Source of the DNA: Fidelibacterota bacterium
Lineage (GTDB): Bacteria; Fidelibacterota; UBA8477; JABMPR01
Reading direction: 5' to 3'
Length of the DNA: 64,000 nucleotides
NCBI GenBank assembly: GCA_018673925.1
Contig: JABHBL010000022.1
Coordinates: forward strand, 304,006-368,005
Below are positions 1 through 10,036 of the stretch, piece after piece; position 1 is the first letter of the stretch, and every line of letters begins with the position of its first letter. Under the pieces are notes generated by a model. It was not told where the DNA came from. It was given only the letters and a program-made list of their open reading frames with translations, and ran no database searches. Both the position numbers and the translations under genes were made by a program.

Positions 1-369
1 AATTATTAATACGGGCCAGAGCACATGACCCATGGCCAGGGCTATTCCAGCAAAAACGCCTGCTATAGGTCCAACAATACCGAATAATAACAGAACACCG
101 GCAATGACCATAATAACTCCCCAAAACCTATTTGAATAGGTTTCTGGAGTAACATCTGCCTCTGGCTGCACTTCTTCATCCCCAAGTTCTGGACTTTTGG
201 GTATAATTAACATAGCGATGAGATAGGCTACAATTCCAGTGCCCCCAAATACTACAAGGACCACCCACATCAGACGGATGATAACCGGGTCTACATTGAA
301 ATATTCTCCAATGCCTCCACAGACACCTTCAAATACTTTATCTTTTTCGGATTTATATAGTCTATTCAT
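1..369 (-). CDS. PspC-domain protein, 3' end truncated by window edge
   Basis: Minus-strand reading from ATG at 369: MNRLYKSEKDKVFEGVCGGIGEYFNVDPVIIRLMWVVLVVFGGTGIVAYLIAMLIIP..., typical PspC domain; no stop before position 1, so absent from the ORF track. Confidence 0.85.
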   Translation of the reverse strand, partial: MNRLYKSEKDKVFEGVCGGIGEYFNVDPVIIRLMWVVLVVFGGTGIVAYLIAMLIIPKSPELGDEEVQPEADVTPETYSNRFWGVIMVIAGVLLLFGIVGPIAGVFAGIALAMGHVLWPVLII

Positions 370-376
370 ATCGCCC

Positions 377-1063
377 TCAATTCCCTCGTTTTCCTTGCAT
401 ATTTCGATCAATCTCATGAACCGATCCATGTACCAATGGCACAAATCTTACAGGATCTTTTCTTTTCCTTAAAATATGGCCATCTTTTTTTGTGCAAATC
501 CACACATATTGATCTGCTTTTCCCTCTGGCGCAACCAGAATGCCCCCCTCTTTCAAGCTTTCAAAGATATGTTCGGGTATCCTTGGCGGGCTGGCCCATA
601 GTATGATACGATCATAAACTATACCCTCCTTTAAATGTTCCCAGGCGCTACCATGCATGAGATCTATATTGAGTAGCTCCATTTGATTGATCACCGTTCT
701 GGAATCTTCTAGCAACTCTCCATATACTTCCATGGCAGTCACGTGCTGACACAACTTTGACATTATCGCAGTGGCATACCCGCTACCGCTGCCTATTTCA
801 AGGACGCGGTAATTTTGATGGAGACCAAGATAGCCCAACATAAGAGCCACAACATAGGGTTGGCTGATTGTTTGTCCTGATTTTATGGGGAGTGGTTGAT
901 CCACATATGCATCACCTGGATTTATATGAGGAACAAACAGATGTCTGGGAATTTCTTTGAAAGCATCCAGAATAGCAGGATCAACAATGCCCCTTCTCAT
1001 GAGCTGATTTGATACCATTTCCTGCCGGAGATCCTGTGTGTCTTCATTCTCTGTGATTCCCAT
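377..1063 (-). CDS. pcm: Protein-L-isoaspartate O-methyltransferase
   Basis: 228 aa; MVSNQLMRRGIVDPAILDAFKEIPRHLFVP and VLEIGSGSGYATAIMSKL SAM-binding motif. Confidence 0.93.
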   Translation of the reverse strand: MGITENEDTQDLRQEMVSNQLMRRGIVDPAILDAFKEIPRHLFVPHINPGDAYVDQPLPIKSGQTISQPYVVALMLGYLGLHQNYRVLEIGSGSGYATAIMSKLCQHVTAMEVYGELLEDSRTVINQMELLNIDLMHGSAWEHLKEGIVYDRIILWASPPRIPEHIFESLKEGGILVAPEGKADQYVWICTKKDGHILRKRKDPVRFVPLVHGSVHEIDRNMQGKRGN

Positions 1064-1208
1064 GGTCGCAATTTAATCGTTTTCCTTAACCAAGCATTAA
1101 CTTATCGAAAAACATTAATTTCTGGCCTTGGTTCAATTATATTTTGAGATATTTCCAACGTCAGGGCCAAAGCAGATCAGTACCATATAATATGGGGAGA
1201 TTTTACAC

Positions 1209-1505
1209 ATGGATATTGGAAAACAATTGAGACTTGTGCGCGAAGCGCATCAGATTCTACAAAAAGATCTCGCAGCGAGCGCTGGTCTGGATAAAAGCTA
1301 TATCAGCAAACTTGAGCGTGGTTTAGCGGATCCAACCTTTTCGACCCTCTCAAAAATTTCAAAGGCTTACAATCTCTCGGTTGCCCACATGCTCAATTAT
1401 GGGAGTGAGGAAACATTCAGCCTGGATATTGATGCTGCCCTTGATGCCCTCAAAACGCTTAAGTACAACATGGTGAATGTTGAGATAAATATTAAGCCAC
1501 TATAA
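1209..1505 (+). CDS. XRE-family helix-turn-helix regulator
   Basis: GKQLRLVREAHQILQKDLAASAGLDKSYISKLERGLADPTFSTLSKIS HTH_3 pattern. Confidence 0.9.
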   Translation: MDIGKQLRLVREAHQILQKDLAASAGLDKSYISKLERGLADPTFSTLSKISKAYNLSVAHMLNYGSEETFSLDIDAALDALKTLKYNMVNVEINIKPL

Positions 1506-1585
1506 ATAGAGGAGGCAGACCACCGAAGCAGCCTGCCTGTTCTATGCAATCATATAGATTTGTCAAATAACTTTCTATCAAATAT

Positions 1586-1954
1586 CTATTCGTAACGGAA
1601 CTCAAATGGAAGCGCATAGGTTAATGCTACAGGAATTCCGTTTTGCATGGCAGGATTCCATTGTGTATTCATAACGGCAGTAGCAGCAGAATTGTCAAAA
1701 TTGGCTCCACCACTCCTGGCAACCTGGATATTTGAGACCTTCCCCTCAGCATCAACATGAAAAGTCAAGATTACATCCGCATCGTTTCCCACCAGACGAT
1801 GAAAAGTTGGATAAATAATATTTCGCTCCAATGCTTCCATCCCACCAACTGGCATGGGTTGGCAACAATTCGCGTCAGATTTTGGCTCTGCTGTCAATTG
1901 TGCTGCTCCGAGTAAAAGAACCAGAACAGTTAAAGTAAGTTTAGTTTTGCTCAT
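1586..1954 (-). CDS. TonB C-terminal-domain protein with signal peptide
   Basis: Start refined to MSKTKLTLTVLVLLLGAAQLTA; YPTFHRLVGNDADVILTFHVDAEGKVSNIQVARSGG...NTQWNPAMQNGIPV resembles TonB_C. Confidence 0.75.
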   Translation of the reverse strand: MSKTKLTLTVLVLLLGAAQLTAEPKSDANCCQPMPVGGMEALERNIIYPTFHRLVGNDADVILTFHVDAEGKVSNIQVARSGGANFDNSAATAVMNTQWNPAMQNGIPVALTYALPFEFRYE

Positions 1955-2286
1955 GAGACACTCCCCTTCCATTGTTATTATCTCATTCATCATGGAATAT
2001 CCTTTCACAAGCGATATGCCAACCGTTTGATACAAGTTATATCTTACTGTATATATTAGAATAAGAGTACATAACAAATCTCTGCGTGAAGTAAATTATT
2101 ATGACCATATGATCTGACCCCATATCGATATGATATGGTTGTTTAAGATATTTTTCTAACTGAGGGGTCAATTTTTTAGTAAACAACTCTGGAAGAGATA
2201 TTTAGAGGGAAAAATAGTTTGCCCCGCCATTGACGAGATTTATATTCACGCCGCTTTTAAGCCATCTCTGATGGCAGACAGCTCAT

Positions 2287-2359
2287 GCGAGAGTAGCTCA
2301 GTTGGTAGAGCTCCACGTTGCCAACGTGGTTGTCGCCGGTTCGAGTCCGGTCTCTCGCT
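2287..2359 (+). tRNA. tRNA-Gly(GCC)
   Basis: Cloverleaf GCGAGAG...CTCTCGC acceptor; anticodon arm CCACG-TTGCCAA-CGTGG; T arm CCGGTTCGAGTCCGG; CCA not encoded. Confidence 0.96.
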
Positions 2360-2362
2360 CAC

Positions 2363-2398
2363 AAAAAAAAGAGGCTGAAAATTTCAGCCTCTTTTTTT
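2363..2398. terminator. Bidirectional Rho-independent terminator
   Basis: AAAAAAAAGAGGCTGAAA/TTTCAGCCTCTTTTTTT between tRNA-Gly (+) and the convergent minus-strand gene. Confidence 0.9.
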
Positions 2399-2419
2399 AT
2401 CATCAATTTTAGATATTTG

Positions 2420-3571
2420 TTAATGCCCTTTGTGATTATCCTTTTCTTTAGTCTTTTTTTCTTCAGGCATGTAATCCTTTACTATGAGCGCTACCTCAGG
2501 GGTATCTTCGATTTTTTCATTTAGGGGAATCGGTTCCAGAAAGTAGCTATTCTTCAGTTTCTTGATTAGATCGACATTCGTTTCACGTTCATCGCGAAGG
2601 CGGGTTATTAACTTTAATCTGTTTTCATCACCTGCAAAGTGTTCTTCGAGAGTCATACCCTCCTCAATCCCTTTGGCCATGGCATTGAGACGATTATCTG
2701 CAAATTTGATACGCGTATACTGAGAGGACACATTCTTCATTTGACTTATTGGGTCAACATTCCTGATCCTTAGTATACCTGCATACTTTCCTTGTTTACC
2801 GATACGAATGATGGTAGTACCATCCTGCTGTTTAGGATTTCTTTGAAGGGATCCAGATTTAGACCGGATGAGAAAATCGATGCCTTTAACCTCTGCAGTT
2901 AAAGTTCTTTCCAATTTATCATCTACATTGGCCATTAAAAAAACCAGATCAACTTTGTCCTTGATTTCATCAATTGCTTTTTGAGCAGCTTCAACTGGCT
3001 CTGAAAAAGTAAATTCCTTTACTCTATGATCACCCTTTGTCACTCCAACAAAACCAAGCGTCTGGTCCTGGGTTTCAATAATTGCATATGGTTCGAACAG
3101 AAATTCATCCGTACTTGCATCTTGAGTATTCGCTGATATGAATGGAAAACGAGCTGTTTTCTCCATTTCCAAAATAAAATCAAGACCTGCAGCGAGATCA
3201 TTGGTACCCACATTCATGACCTGACATTCCATCACATTATAGGATGAGATGATTGCCTGGGCAGTTTCCTTTAAACGTTCACTTTGATCCTCTGCAATAT
3301 AGGGGTACTTGAACAGTGCATCTCCGGCATCCACCAGATAGACTGCCTCTGTTTCTGCAAGTCCCTTCATAATCGTATGCTTCCTGGCAAGACCGCCAAG
3401 TGGATTAGATCGTCAGCCGCAGGGACCAACTTCCCCATTATTGCTGGCTGCTACCATGAGGGTGAACTCATTTGCATTATATGTGGGATTTGTAGTCTCA
3501 CTTTTACAACCCACTGCAACGAGTGCGATGAGCAGGAGCATCAATCCTGATTGTTTAACGAGTAGTTTCAT
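2420..3571 (-). CDS. Candidate selenoprotein: lipoprotein, metallophosphatase/5'-nucleotidase-like, with in-frame TGA (Sec53)
   Basis: ORF 2420..3370 extends in the same frame through TGA (3413..3415) to ATG 3571: MKLLVKQSGLMLLLIALVAVGCKSETTNPTYNANEFTLMVAASNNGEVGPCG-U-RSNPLGGLARKHTIMKGL...; lipobox upstream; bSECIS-like hairpin downstream. Confidence 0.85.
3383..3400 (-). promoter_or_regulatory. Candidate bacterial SECIS hairpin
   Basis: UGA-CGAUCUAAUCCA-CUUGGC-GGUCUU-GCCAGG; 6-bp stem (one G-U), 6-nt loop containing GGUCU starting 19 nt after the UGA. Confidence 0.8.
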
Positions 3572-3584
3572 TATTATTCCTGAT

Positions 3585-4892
3585 TCAAACTTTATTCATA
3601 AGTGCTTCAATTTCAGATATCTCTTTAGGAACGGCAGCGGTGAGGTTTTTGTTCCCAGACTCCGTGATGACAATATCGTCTTCAATTCGTATCCCAATTC
3701 CTCTGAATTTTTCAGGTGCTTTGGATTTTGAATTGACATAAATGCCAGGTTCCACAGTAAAAACCATGCCTGGTTTAAGCTCGATGGATTCACCATCAGC
3801 CATGTAGTTGCCCATATCATGGACATCCAGCCCCAGCCAATGGCCTGTATTATGCATGAAATAGTCCTGATAAGTCTTATTTTCGATAACTTCATCAGCA
3901 GTTCCATCCAACAATCCAATTTCTATCATCCCCTCAACCAGGAGTCTCAAATCCATTTTGTGAAGCTCCTTAAAGGTGACTCCAGGTTTTGAAGCTTCAA
4001 TTACTGCCTTCTGGGCTTTAAGAACTACACCATAAATGGCTTTTTGTGCTTCCGAGAATTTTCCATTTGCAGGAAAGGATCTGGTGATGTCTGCAGCATA
4101 CATGTCATATTCGGCCGCGGCATCAATGAGAATCATGTCCCCATCTACAATTTGGTCACGATTTTTTATATAATGAAGCACTGTCGCATTGTCTCCAGCT
4201 CCAACGATGGATGTATAGGCGGGTCCCGCACTTCCCTCGTGAACAAAGTGACTTTCCAGGACAGCCTGAAGTTGATATTCATACATGCCAGGTGAGCAGA
4301 CTTCCATGGCTTTTGAATGAGCATCTGCTGAGATATCCGCAGCTCTCTGTAAAAGTTTTATTTCGTGTTCATCTTTAATCAGTCGCATTCCATGAGTAAT
4401 AGAGCCAACTGATTCAAGCCCTACTGGACCTCCGCCGTTGCGTTGTACTTCTTTACGGACCTGACCTACGAGGTCAAGCATCTTGTACTGGTGAACCTTA
4501 TCATGATTCAGGTTGGTGTAAACTTTGGACGAGGTCTTCATAGCTGCCAGTGAAGCTGTTTCGAATTCTGCAATATCCAGAGCCTGATCAGCTTTATACT
4601 TGGCCACCGTTTCATCAAAACTGAGTCTCCAGCCAGTCCATACTTCTTTTTTAGGATCCTGGGGAAGCACAAACATGGTGAAGGGATTATCCTTGTTATT
4701 GGGATCAATAATACAAGCTGCACCGGGCTCCGTATATCCTGTGAGATAAAAGAAGTCGGAATCCTGTCTGTAGGGGTATTCAGTATCGTTTGTGCGAATT
4801 TGCTCGGGTGCTCCTTTTAGGATAGCCACACCCTTGCCCATAAGATTTATTAAATTTTGTCTGCGTCTATTGTAAATGTCACTATTAAACAT
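3585..4892 (-). CDS. pepP: Xaa-Pro aminopeptidase (M24B, AMP_N domain)
   Basis: 435 aa; RRQNLINLMGKGVAILKGAPEQIRTNDTEYPYRQDSDFFYLTG; metal ligands DAAAEYDMYAADITRSFPANG, HNTGHWLGLDVHD, PGMVFTVEPGIY. Confidence 0.93.
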   Translation of the reverse strand: MFNSDIYNRRRQNLINLMGKGVAILKGAPEQIRTNDTEYPYRQDSDFFYLTGYTEPGAACIIDPNNKDNPFTMFVLPQDPKKEVWTGWRLSFDETVAKYKADQALDIAEFETASLAAMKTSSKVYTNLNHDKVHQYKMLDLVGQVRKEVQRNGGGPVGLESVGSITHGMRLIKDEHEIKLLQRAADISADAHSKAMEVCSPGMYEYQLQAVLESHFVHEGSAGPAYTSIVGAGDNATVLHYIKNRDQIVDGDMILIDAAAEYDMYAADITRSFPANGKFSEAQKAIYGVVLKAQKAVIEASKPGVTFKELHKMDLRLLVEGMIEIGLLDGTADEVIENKTYQDYFMHNTGHWLGLDVHDMGNYMADGESIELKPGMVFTVEPGIYVNSKSKAPEKFRGIGIRIEDDIVITESGNKNLTAAVPKEISEIEALMNKV

Positions 4893-5089
4893 AATGCTTC
4901 AATGCTCCTTCTATAAGACAAAGAAAATAAATTGAGTGACCTCTCTGAACAAGGTACAACTTTATCGATTCCTGATTCCCTGGGAAGCATGTTTCAGGAG
5001 TATTCCCTGGCTATTCCAATTGGTTTCACCCGCGCTCCTCTTTAGATTGAATAGTTATGAACGCATCAATTGAAGGAATTTTCACATAA

Positions 5090-7009
5090 ATGAGTACCCA
5101 CTTCTCAGAGTCACTTAAATCCCTAACCCGCTACCAGCGTTATCAAAGTCGAGTCGTAAACATCGGCGATATTCCAATGGGTGGCAACCATCCCATTCGA
5201 ATTCAATCTATGACAAACACGAACACAATGGATACTCAAGCCACTGTTGACCAAACGATTCGTCTGGTAGATGCTGGTTGTGAATATGTCAGAATTACTG
5301 CCCCAAGTGTCAAAGAAGCCCAAAATCTGGGTGTCATCAAAGCCGAACTTAAAAAGCGTGGGTATACAGTTCCCATCATCGCAGATATTCATTTTGTTCC
5401 GCGCGCAGCAGAGGAAGCTGCCAAACTCGTCGAAAAGGTGAGGGTGAATCCAGGTAATTATGTGGATCGCAAAAGATTTGAGGAACTGGAATATAATCAA
5501 AGCGAGTACCAGGCCGAATTGGATCGCATTGAGAACAGATTTACACCCCTTGTGAAATTGTGCCGTGAAGCGGGTACGGCGATGCGCATCGGCTCCAACC
5601 ACGGATCACTTTCGGACAGAATTCTCAGCCACTATGGTGATACCCCTCAGGGTATGGTTGAGTCAGCCATGGAATTTGTGCGAATCTGCGCAGCAAATCA
5701 ATACCATGAGCTGGTCATCTCCATGAAGGCCAGCAACACCCGCATCATGATCCAGGCTTACCGCCTGTTGGTACACCAGATGAATCAGGAAGGATTTAAC
5801 TATCCCCTTCATCTGGGAGTAACAGAAGCAGGTGATGGTGATGATGCCAGGATCAAATCATCATTGGGAATTGGGTCTCTCCTGCGAGATGGTCTGGGTG
5901 ACACAATCAGAGTATCACTCACGGAAGCACCAGAAGCAGAAATTCCGGTGGCACTTTCAATCGTAAAATCTATTGAAAGTCTTCCACAACACCATGAGAT
6001 TGAGACACTATCTAACCTCCCAATCAATTTGTTTGAATACCGACGTAGAGAAACCCAAGCGAACGTTATAATTGGATCCGACAATGTCCCAGTTGTCATT
6101 GCTGACCTATCTGAGATGAGGAAGATCAACGAGGAGTTACTTACATCAGCCGGATATTATTTTGATTTATTAAGCAATTCCTGGAAGCGGGGTGATCAAG
6201 GTGCAGATATTCTCTATTTCGGTGAAAACAATCCAGATATTCAGCTTTCAGATAATACGCTAAGACTCTATGATTCAGATATATGGAGTGGTTTACCCTC
6301 GGTAGACAACTGTTATCCATTGTATACCTTGGAATCGTATTCATCCGCCTTGGTAAAACACAATATTGCCAACTTCATTGCCATCGACACAAGGACTTCA
6401 ATTGATGATCTACCTAAAGATTCGAATATTGTCTGGCTGCTCAGTTCAGACAATGAACATCAAATTGCCGATTTGCGAAGATTCATCCTTGAGTTATCAA
6501 ACGAGGGTTTCCGGCAACCCGTTATCCTTATGAATCGAATGACAGATCAACACCGTGAGGAATTTTTGCTTTCAGCAGCTGCTGAAATCGGTTCCATTCT
6601 AAACGATGGTCTGGCAGACGGAGTATGGATGCGGTCAAATCAGCTTGAGTTAAAAGATTTGAATGAAATTGCGTTTGGAGTATTACAGGCTAGCAGAAGC
6701 CGTATGACCAGGACTGAATACATTGCTTGTCCCTCCTGCGGTAGAACGCTTTTTGATCTTGAGGAAGTAACTGCTCAAATCCGTGAACGTACCAGTCATT
6801 TAAAAGGGGTTAAGATTGGAATCATGGGTTGTATTGTGAATGGCCCCGGTGAAATGGCTGATGCTGATTTTGGTTATGTAGGTACGGGACCCGGAAAGGT
6901 GTCTTTATATCGTGGACAGATGGTGGTTCGCCCTCATGTTCCGCAAACTGAGGCTGTGGATTCTTTGATTGACCTGATAAAAAGTGAAGGGTACTGGGTC
7001 GACCCCTAA
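5090..7009 (+). CDS. ispG: 4-hydroxy-3-methylbut-2-enyl diphosphate synthase, long (insert-containing) form
   Basis: 639 aa; N-terminal TIM barrel (GGNHPIRIQSMTNTNT) and C-terminal Fe-S motif CPSCGRTLFD...GIMGCIVNGPGEMADADFGYVG with a large central insert. Confidence 0.95.
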   Translation: MSTHFSESLKSLTRYQRYQSRVVNIGDIPMGGNHPIRIQSMTNTNTMDTQATVDQTIRLVDAGCEYVRITAPSVKEAQNLGVIKAELKKRGYTVPIIADIHFVPRAAEEAAKLVEKVRVNPGNYVDRKRFEELEYNQSEYQAELDRIENRFTPLVKLCREAGTAMRIGSNHGSLSDRILSHYGDTPQGMVESAMEFVRICAANQYHELVISMKASNTRIMIQAYRLLVHQMNQEGFNYPLHLGVTEAGDGDDARIKSSLGIGSLLRDGLGDTIRVSLTEAPEAEIPVALSIVKSIESLPQHHEIETLSNLPINLFEYRRRETQANVIIGSDNVPVVIADLSEMRKINEELLTSAGYYFDLLSNSWKRGDQGADILYFGENNPDIQLSDNTLRLYDSDIWSGLPSVDNCYPLYTLESYSSALVKHNIANFIAIDTRTSIDDLPKDSNIVWLLSSDNEHQIADLRRFILELSNEGFRQPVILMNRMTDQHREEFLLSAAAEIGSILNDGLADGVWMRSNQLELKDLNEIAFGVLQASRSRMTRTEYIACPSCGRTLFDLEEVTAQIRERTSHLKGVKIGIMGCIVNGPGEMADADFGYVGTGPGKVSLYRGQMVVRPHVPQTEAVDSLIDLIKSEGYWVDP

Positions 7010-7144
7010 TTTGCTCCATTTTTATGAGGAATGGGGTGCGTATTGCCTGAAGAAGATGTCACCCTTCTCACATATTTTTTTGTATACTGTATTTGAATCT
7101 TAGCTTAGATTTAGCGTATTATAAACAAACCACTAGGAAATTCT

Positions 7145-8008
7145 ATGAGGAACACTCTTTTTTGCGTCGCAGTTTTCACATTATCCCTGTTCCAGCTGTC
7201 CTTTGCTCAAGATTCTAGAAACCTTGATACTGCAGAAGAGCATGTAGCATTTGCTCAAAGTATATATTGGTCCGCGCTTACCCCCTCGGAAAAACAGACA
7301 TTTTTATTCGCATATATTTCCAGCGCCTATGAGATGCGCAAACTCGTTAACTCAACTATTGCAACCTCTCCCCGAAACACGCATCAGTTTAATGAGGAAA
7401 TTGATAATCTATTCATGATCTGGCAAAATTTGTTAGTCATGGAAGATAATGGCGATGCTGCCATGGATGAATTCATGGGCTGGATAGATCTCTATTTTGA
7501 AATCGACTCCAACAAGTCAACTCCATTTATAAATGCTATTAAATATGCTCATCAAAAAATTAAATCAGAAGATAAGTCAGTATTGGAATTGTTCTGGGGC
7601 AAAACGACTGCACCTGACTCTCGACTTCCTAAGGATGAGGTTTTGGAGCAAAAGGCAATTGAGCGTAAAATCGCAGCCTCTGAAGCGCGAAAGAGTGTTG
7701 ATTCAGCAGTAGAAATCGATCCTCCTATGGCATATAAGCCCTTGGGAGCCTCCCCTACAACAGCTTTTGTCCTGACTGATGAAGAACTGAGAATAATTGC
7801 TCTTGCTGTTGAAACAGAATGTCTAAACAAGAATCAGCCAGATGCCTTACAAGATCCCGTCAGGCTTGAGTCTCTCGCCCGAAAACACGGTTTTGAGAGT
7901 ATGTCCGCTTTCAATCTCAAATTTTCACACGCTCAATCAAATGCAGAGCGCTGGAAATACATGAATAAACTCATTATAGAACAGGCTTTTGATCAGAACT
8001 GTATGTAG
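7145..8008 (+). CDS. Hypothetical exported protein
   Basis: 287 aa with signal peptide MRNTLFCVAVFTLSLFQLSFAQ; no recognised domain. Confidence 0.65.
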   Translation: MRNTLFCVAVFTLSLFQLSFAQDSRNLDTAEEHVAFAQSIYWSALTPSEKQTFLFAYISSAYEMRKLVNSTIATSPRNTHQFNEEIDNLFMIWQNLLVMEDNGDAAMDEFMGWIDLYFEIDSNKSTPFINAIKYAHQKIKSEDKSVLELFWGKTTAPDSRLPKDEVLEQKAIERKIAASEARKSVDSAVEIDPPMAYKPLGASPTTAFVLTDEELRIIALAVETECLNKNQPDALQDPVRLESLARKHGFESMSAFNLKFSHAQSNAERWKYMNKLIIEQAFDQNCM

Positions 8009-8145
8009 AGTCCTGTTTGTCATCTTGACCTAGAGAATAAGTCCAGCTAACCAGGTACATTCTCCACAGCTTCACCCTATAACCGTATCCCCATAAGAAG
8101 GTTTTCAAACCTTTCATATTGTCATTCTTCAAAAAGGAGTTTGCT

Positions 8146-9681
8146 ATGCTGGCACGCGTATTAAGCAGTTCATTAATTGGAATAGATCCCTATCTCGTCG
8201 AGGTCGAGGTGAATGTCGAGGGCCACGCCTTTCGTTACTCAACTGTTGGATTACCAGAATTGGCGGTAAGAGAAAGTAAGGACAGGGTAATTTCGGCCAT
8301 CAAAAATAGCGGCTTCAGGTTCCCACCTAAGGCATACACAATAAATCTGGCTCCTGCTGACATTAAAAAAGAGGGGTCTGCATTTGATCTCCCCATCGCC
8401 ATCGGGATTCTGGCTGCTTTGGGAATCGTCATCCATGAAGACCTCGACGACTATGTACTTATGGGAGAATTGTCACTGGATGGTACTCTACGCGGCGTAA
8501 AAGGGGCTCTACCATCAGCTGTAGGTGTACATGAGGCTGAGATGAAGGGACTCATTCTACCTGCTCAGAATGCCCGTGAGGCAGCCGTGACTGGAAATAT
8601 TGATGTTATTCCTGTGAATACCTTGTTGGAAGCCATCCGTTTTCTAAATGGTGAGCAAGTTATTGAACCAGTAGAAGTCAATGCAGAACATTTGTTTTCA
8701 GAAGCACAGTGCTATCCAGTGGATCTGGCAGATGTGAGAGGCCAAGCTCATGTGAAGCGGGCTCTTGAAGTAGCTGCAGCAGGTGGTCACAATGTCCTCA
8801 TGATCGGTCCTCCTGGATCAGGGAAAACCATGCTGGCTAAACGATTCCCAACTATTCTTCCTCAAATGACTCTGGATGAAGCCTTGGAAACCACCAAGAT
8901 TCATTCCATTGCAGGTATGGTCAAAACCGAAGGACTGGTTGCCACTCGACCTTTCAGATCACCTCATCATACCATTTCAGATGCTGCTTTGGTTGGTGGC
9001 GGACGTATTCCACGTCCAGGAGAAGTGAGTCTGGCCCATCATGGCGTATTATTCCTAGATGAGCTGCCTGAGTTTCAGAAAAATGTACTGGAGGTGTTAC
9101 GCCAGCCACTTGAAAATACAGAAGTCACCATCAGTCGTGCCAGCATGAGTCTCACCTACCCTGCCAATTTTATCCTTCTGAGTGCCATGAACCCCTGCCC
9201 CTGCGGTTATAGCAGCGACCCACGCCATGAATGCACCTGCAGTAGTGTCGGTATTCAGAAGTATATGGCTAGAATCTCTGGTCCGCTTCTGGATCGGATT
9301 GATCTTCATATAGAAGTCCCAGCCATTCCTTTTGAAGAACTATCCAGTAAACAAGATGGAGAATCGTCATTTGAGGTAAGAAAGCGTGTACAACTAGCCA
9401 GAGATAATCAAATCAAACGCTTTGCAAATGAGCCACATATTCATTCTAATGCTGATATGCCACCTAAAATGATCCGAGGACTCTGCAAAGTAGATGGTGA
9501 GTCAGCTTCCTTGCTAAAGTCGGCTATCACCAACCTCGGATTGAGTGCCAGAGCCTATGATCGTATTCTTAAGGTTTCAAGGACAATAGCTGATCTATCA
9601 GAATGTTCTGAAATTCGAGTTGAGCATATATCTGAAGCCATTCAGTACCGTACCCTGGATAGACAATTATGGATGGTGTGA
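8146..9681 (+). CDS. comM: YifB/ComM-family Mg-chelatase-like AAA ATPase
   Basis: GPPGSGKTMLAKRFPTILP Walker A, FRSPHHTISDAALVGGG, LDELPEFQKNVLEVLRQPLE; start refined by aaggag upstream of ATG 8146. Confidence 0.95.
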   Translation: MLARVLSSSLIGIDPYLVEVEVNVEGHAFRYSTVGLPELAVRESKDRVISAIKNSGFRFPPKAYTINLAPADIKKEGSAFDLPIAIGILAALGIVIHEDLDDYVLMGELSLDGTLRGVKGALPSAVGVHEAEMKGLILPAQNAREAAVTGNIDVIPVNTLLEAIRFLNGEQVIEPVEVNAEHLFSEAQCYPVDLADVRGQAHVKRALEVAAAGGHNVLMIGPPGSGKTMLAKRFPTILPQMTLDEALETTKIHSIAGMVKTEGLVATRPFRSPHHTISDAALVGGGRIPRPGEVSLAHHGVLFLDELPEFQKNVLEVLRQPLENTEVTISRASMSLTYPANFILLSAMNPCPCGYSSDPRHECTCSSVGIQKYMARISGPLLDRIDLHIEVPAIPFEELSSKQDGESSFEVRKRVQLARDNQIKRFANEPHIHSNADMPPKMIRGLCKVDGESASLLKSAITNLGLSARAYDRILKVSRTIADLSECSEIRVEHISEAIQYRTLDRQLWMV

Positions 9682-10036
9682 TGAGGGATTGGACTCAGAA
9701 AGGGCGATTGTTAGTCAGGATGTATCATCGGAGGTACATGTTGTTTTTGGGATTGCTGTAATTTGCTGTGGGACAGACTGTTACGGAATACTGCCGAGGG
9801 ATACATAATCCCATGATTGAGATAAATCAACCACTTTTAAAGTCAAAGTGAGCATTCATTGCACATGTAAAAGCTGAAGCCTCCTCAAATCCTTTGCCAT
9901 GAAGCGATCATAGATATTAACAAACGGATTAGTTATCCTCCTGTTCGTAAGATAGTTTTGAGCACGCCTAGTGATTTGCCTAGATTATAGCGAATTCCAT
10001 TCTAATCGTGTGTGGATTGAAAAAGAATGATATAGG

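Noticed and set aside
3413-3415. Nonsense mutation/pseudogene or sequencing-error explanation for the in-frame TGA
   Set aside because: Reading frame is intact on both sides for 383 codons, the TGA sits in a Cys-type motif position and a bSECIS-like hairpin follows at the expected spacing; recoding is the better explanation, though error cannot be fully excluded
5123-5602. 159-aa minus-strand ORF inside ispG
   Set aside because: Antisense shadow ORF of a well-supported gene
9690-10030. Possible gene remnant after yifB (minus-strand NPFVNIYDRFMAKDLRRLQLLHVQ)
   Set aside because: Short, interrupted and not recognisable; insufficient support
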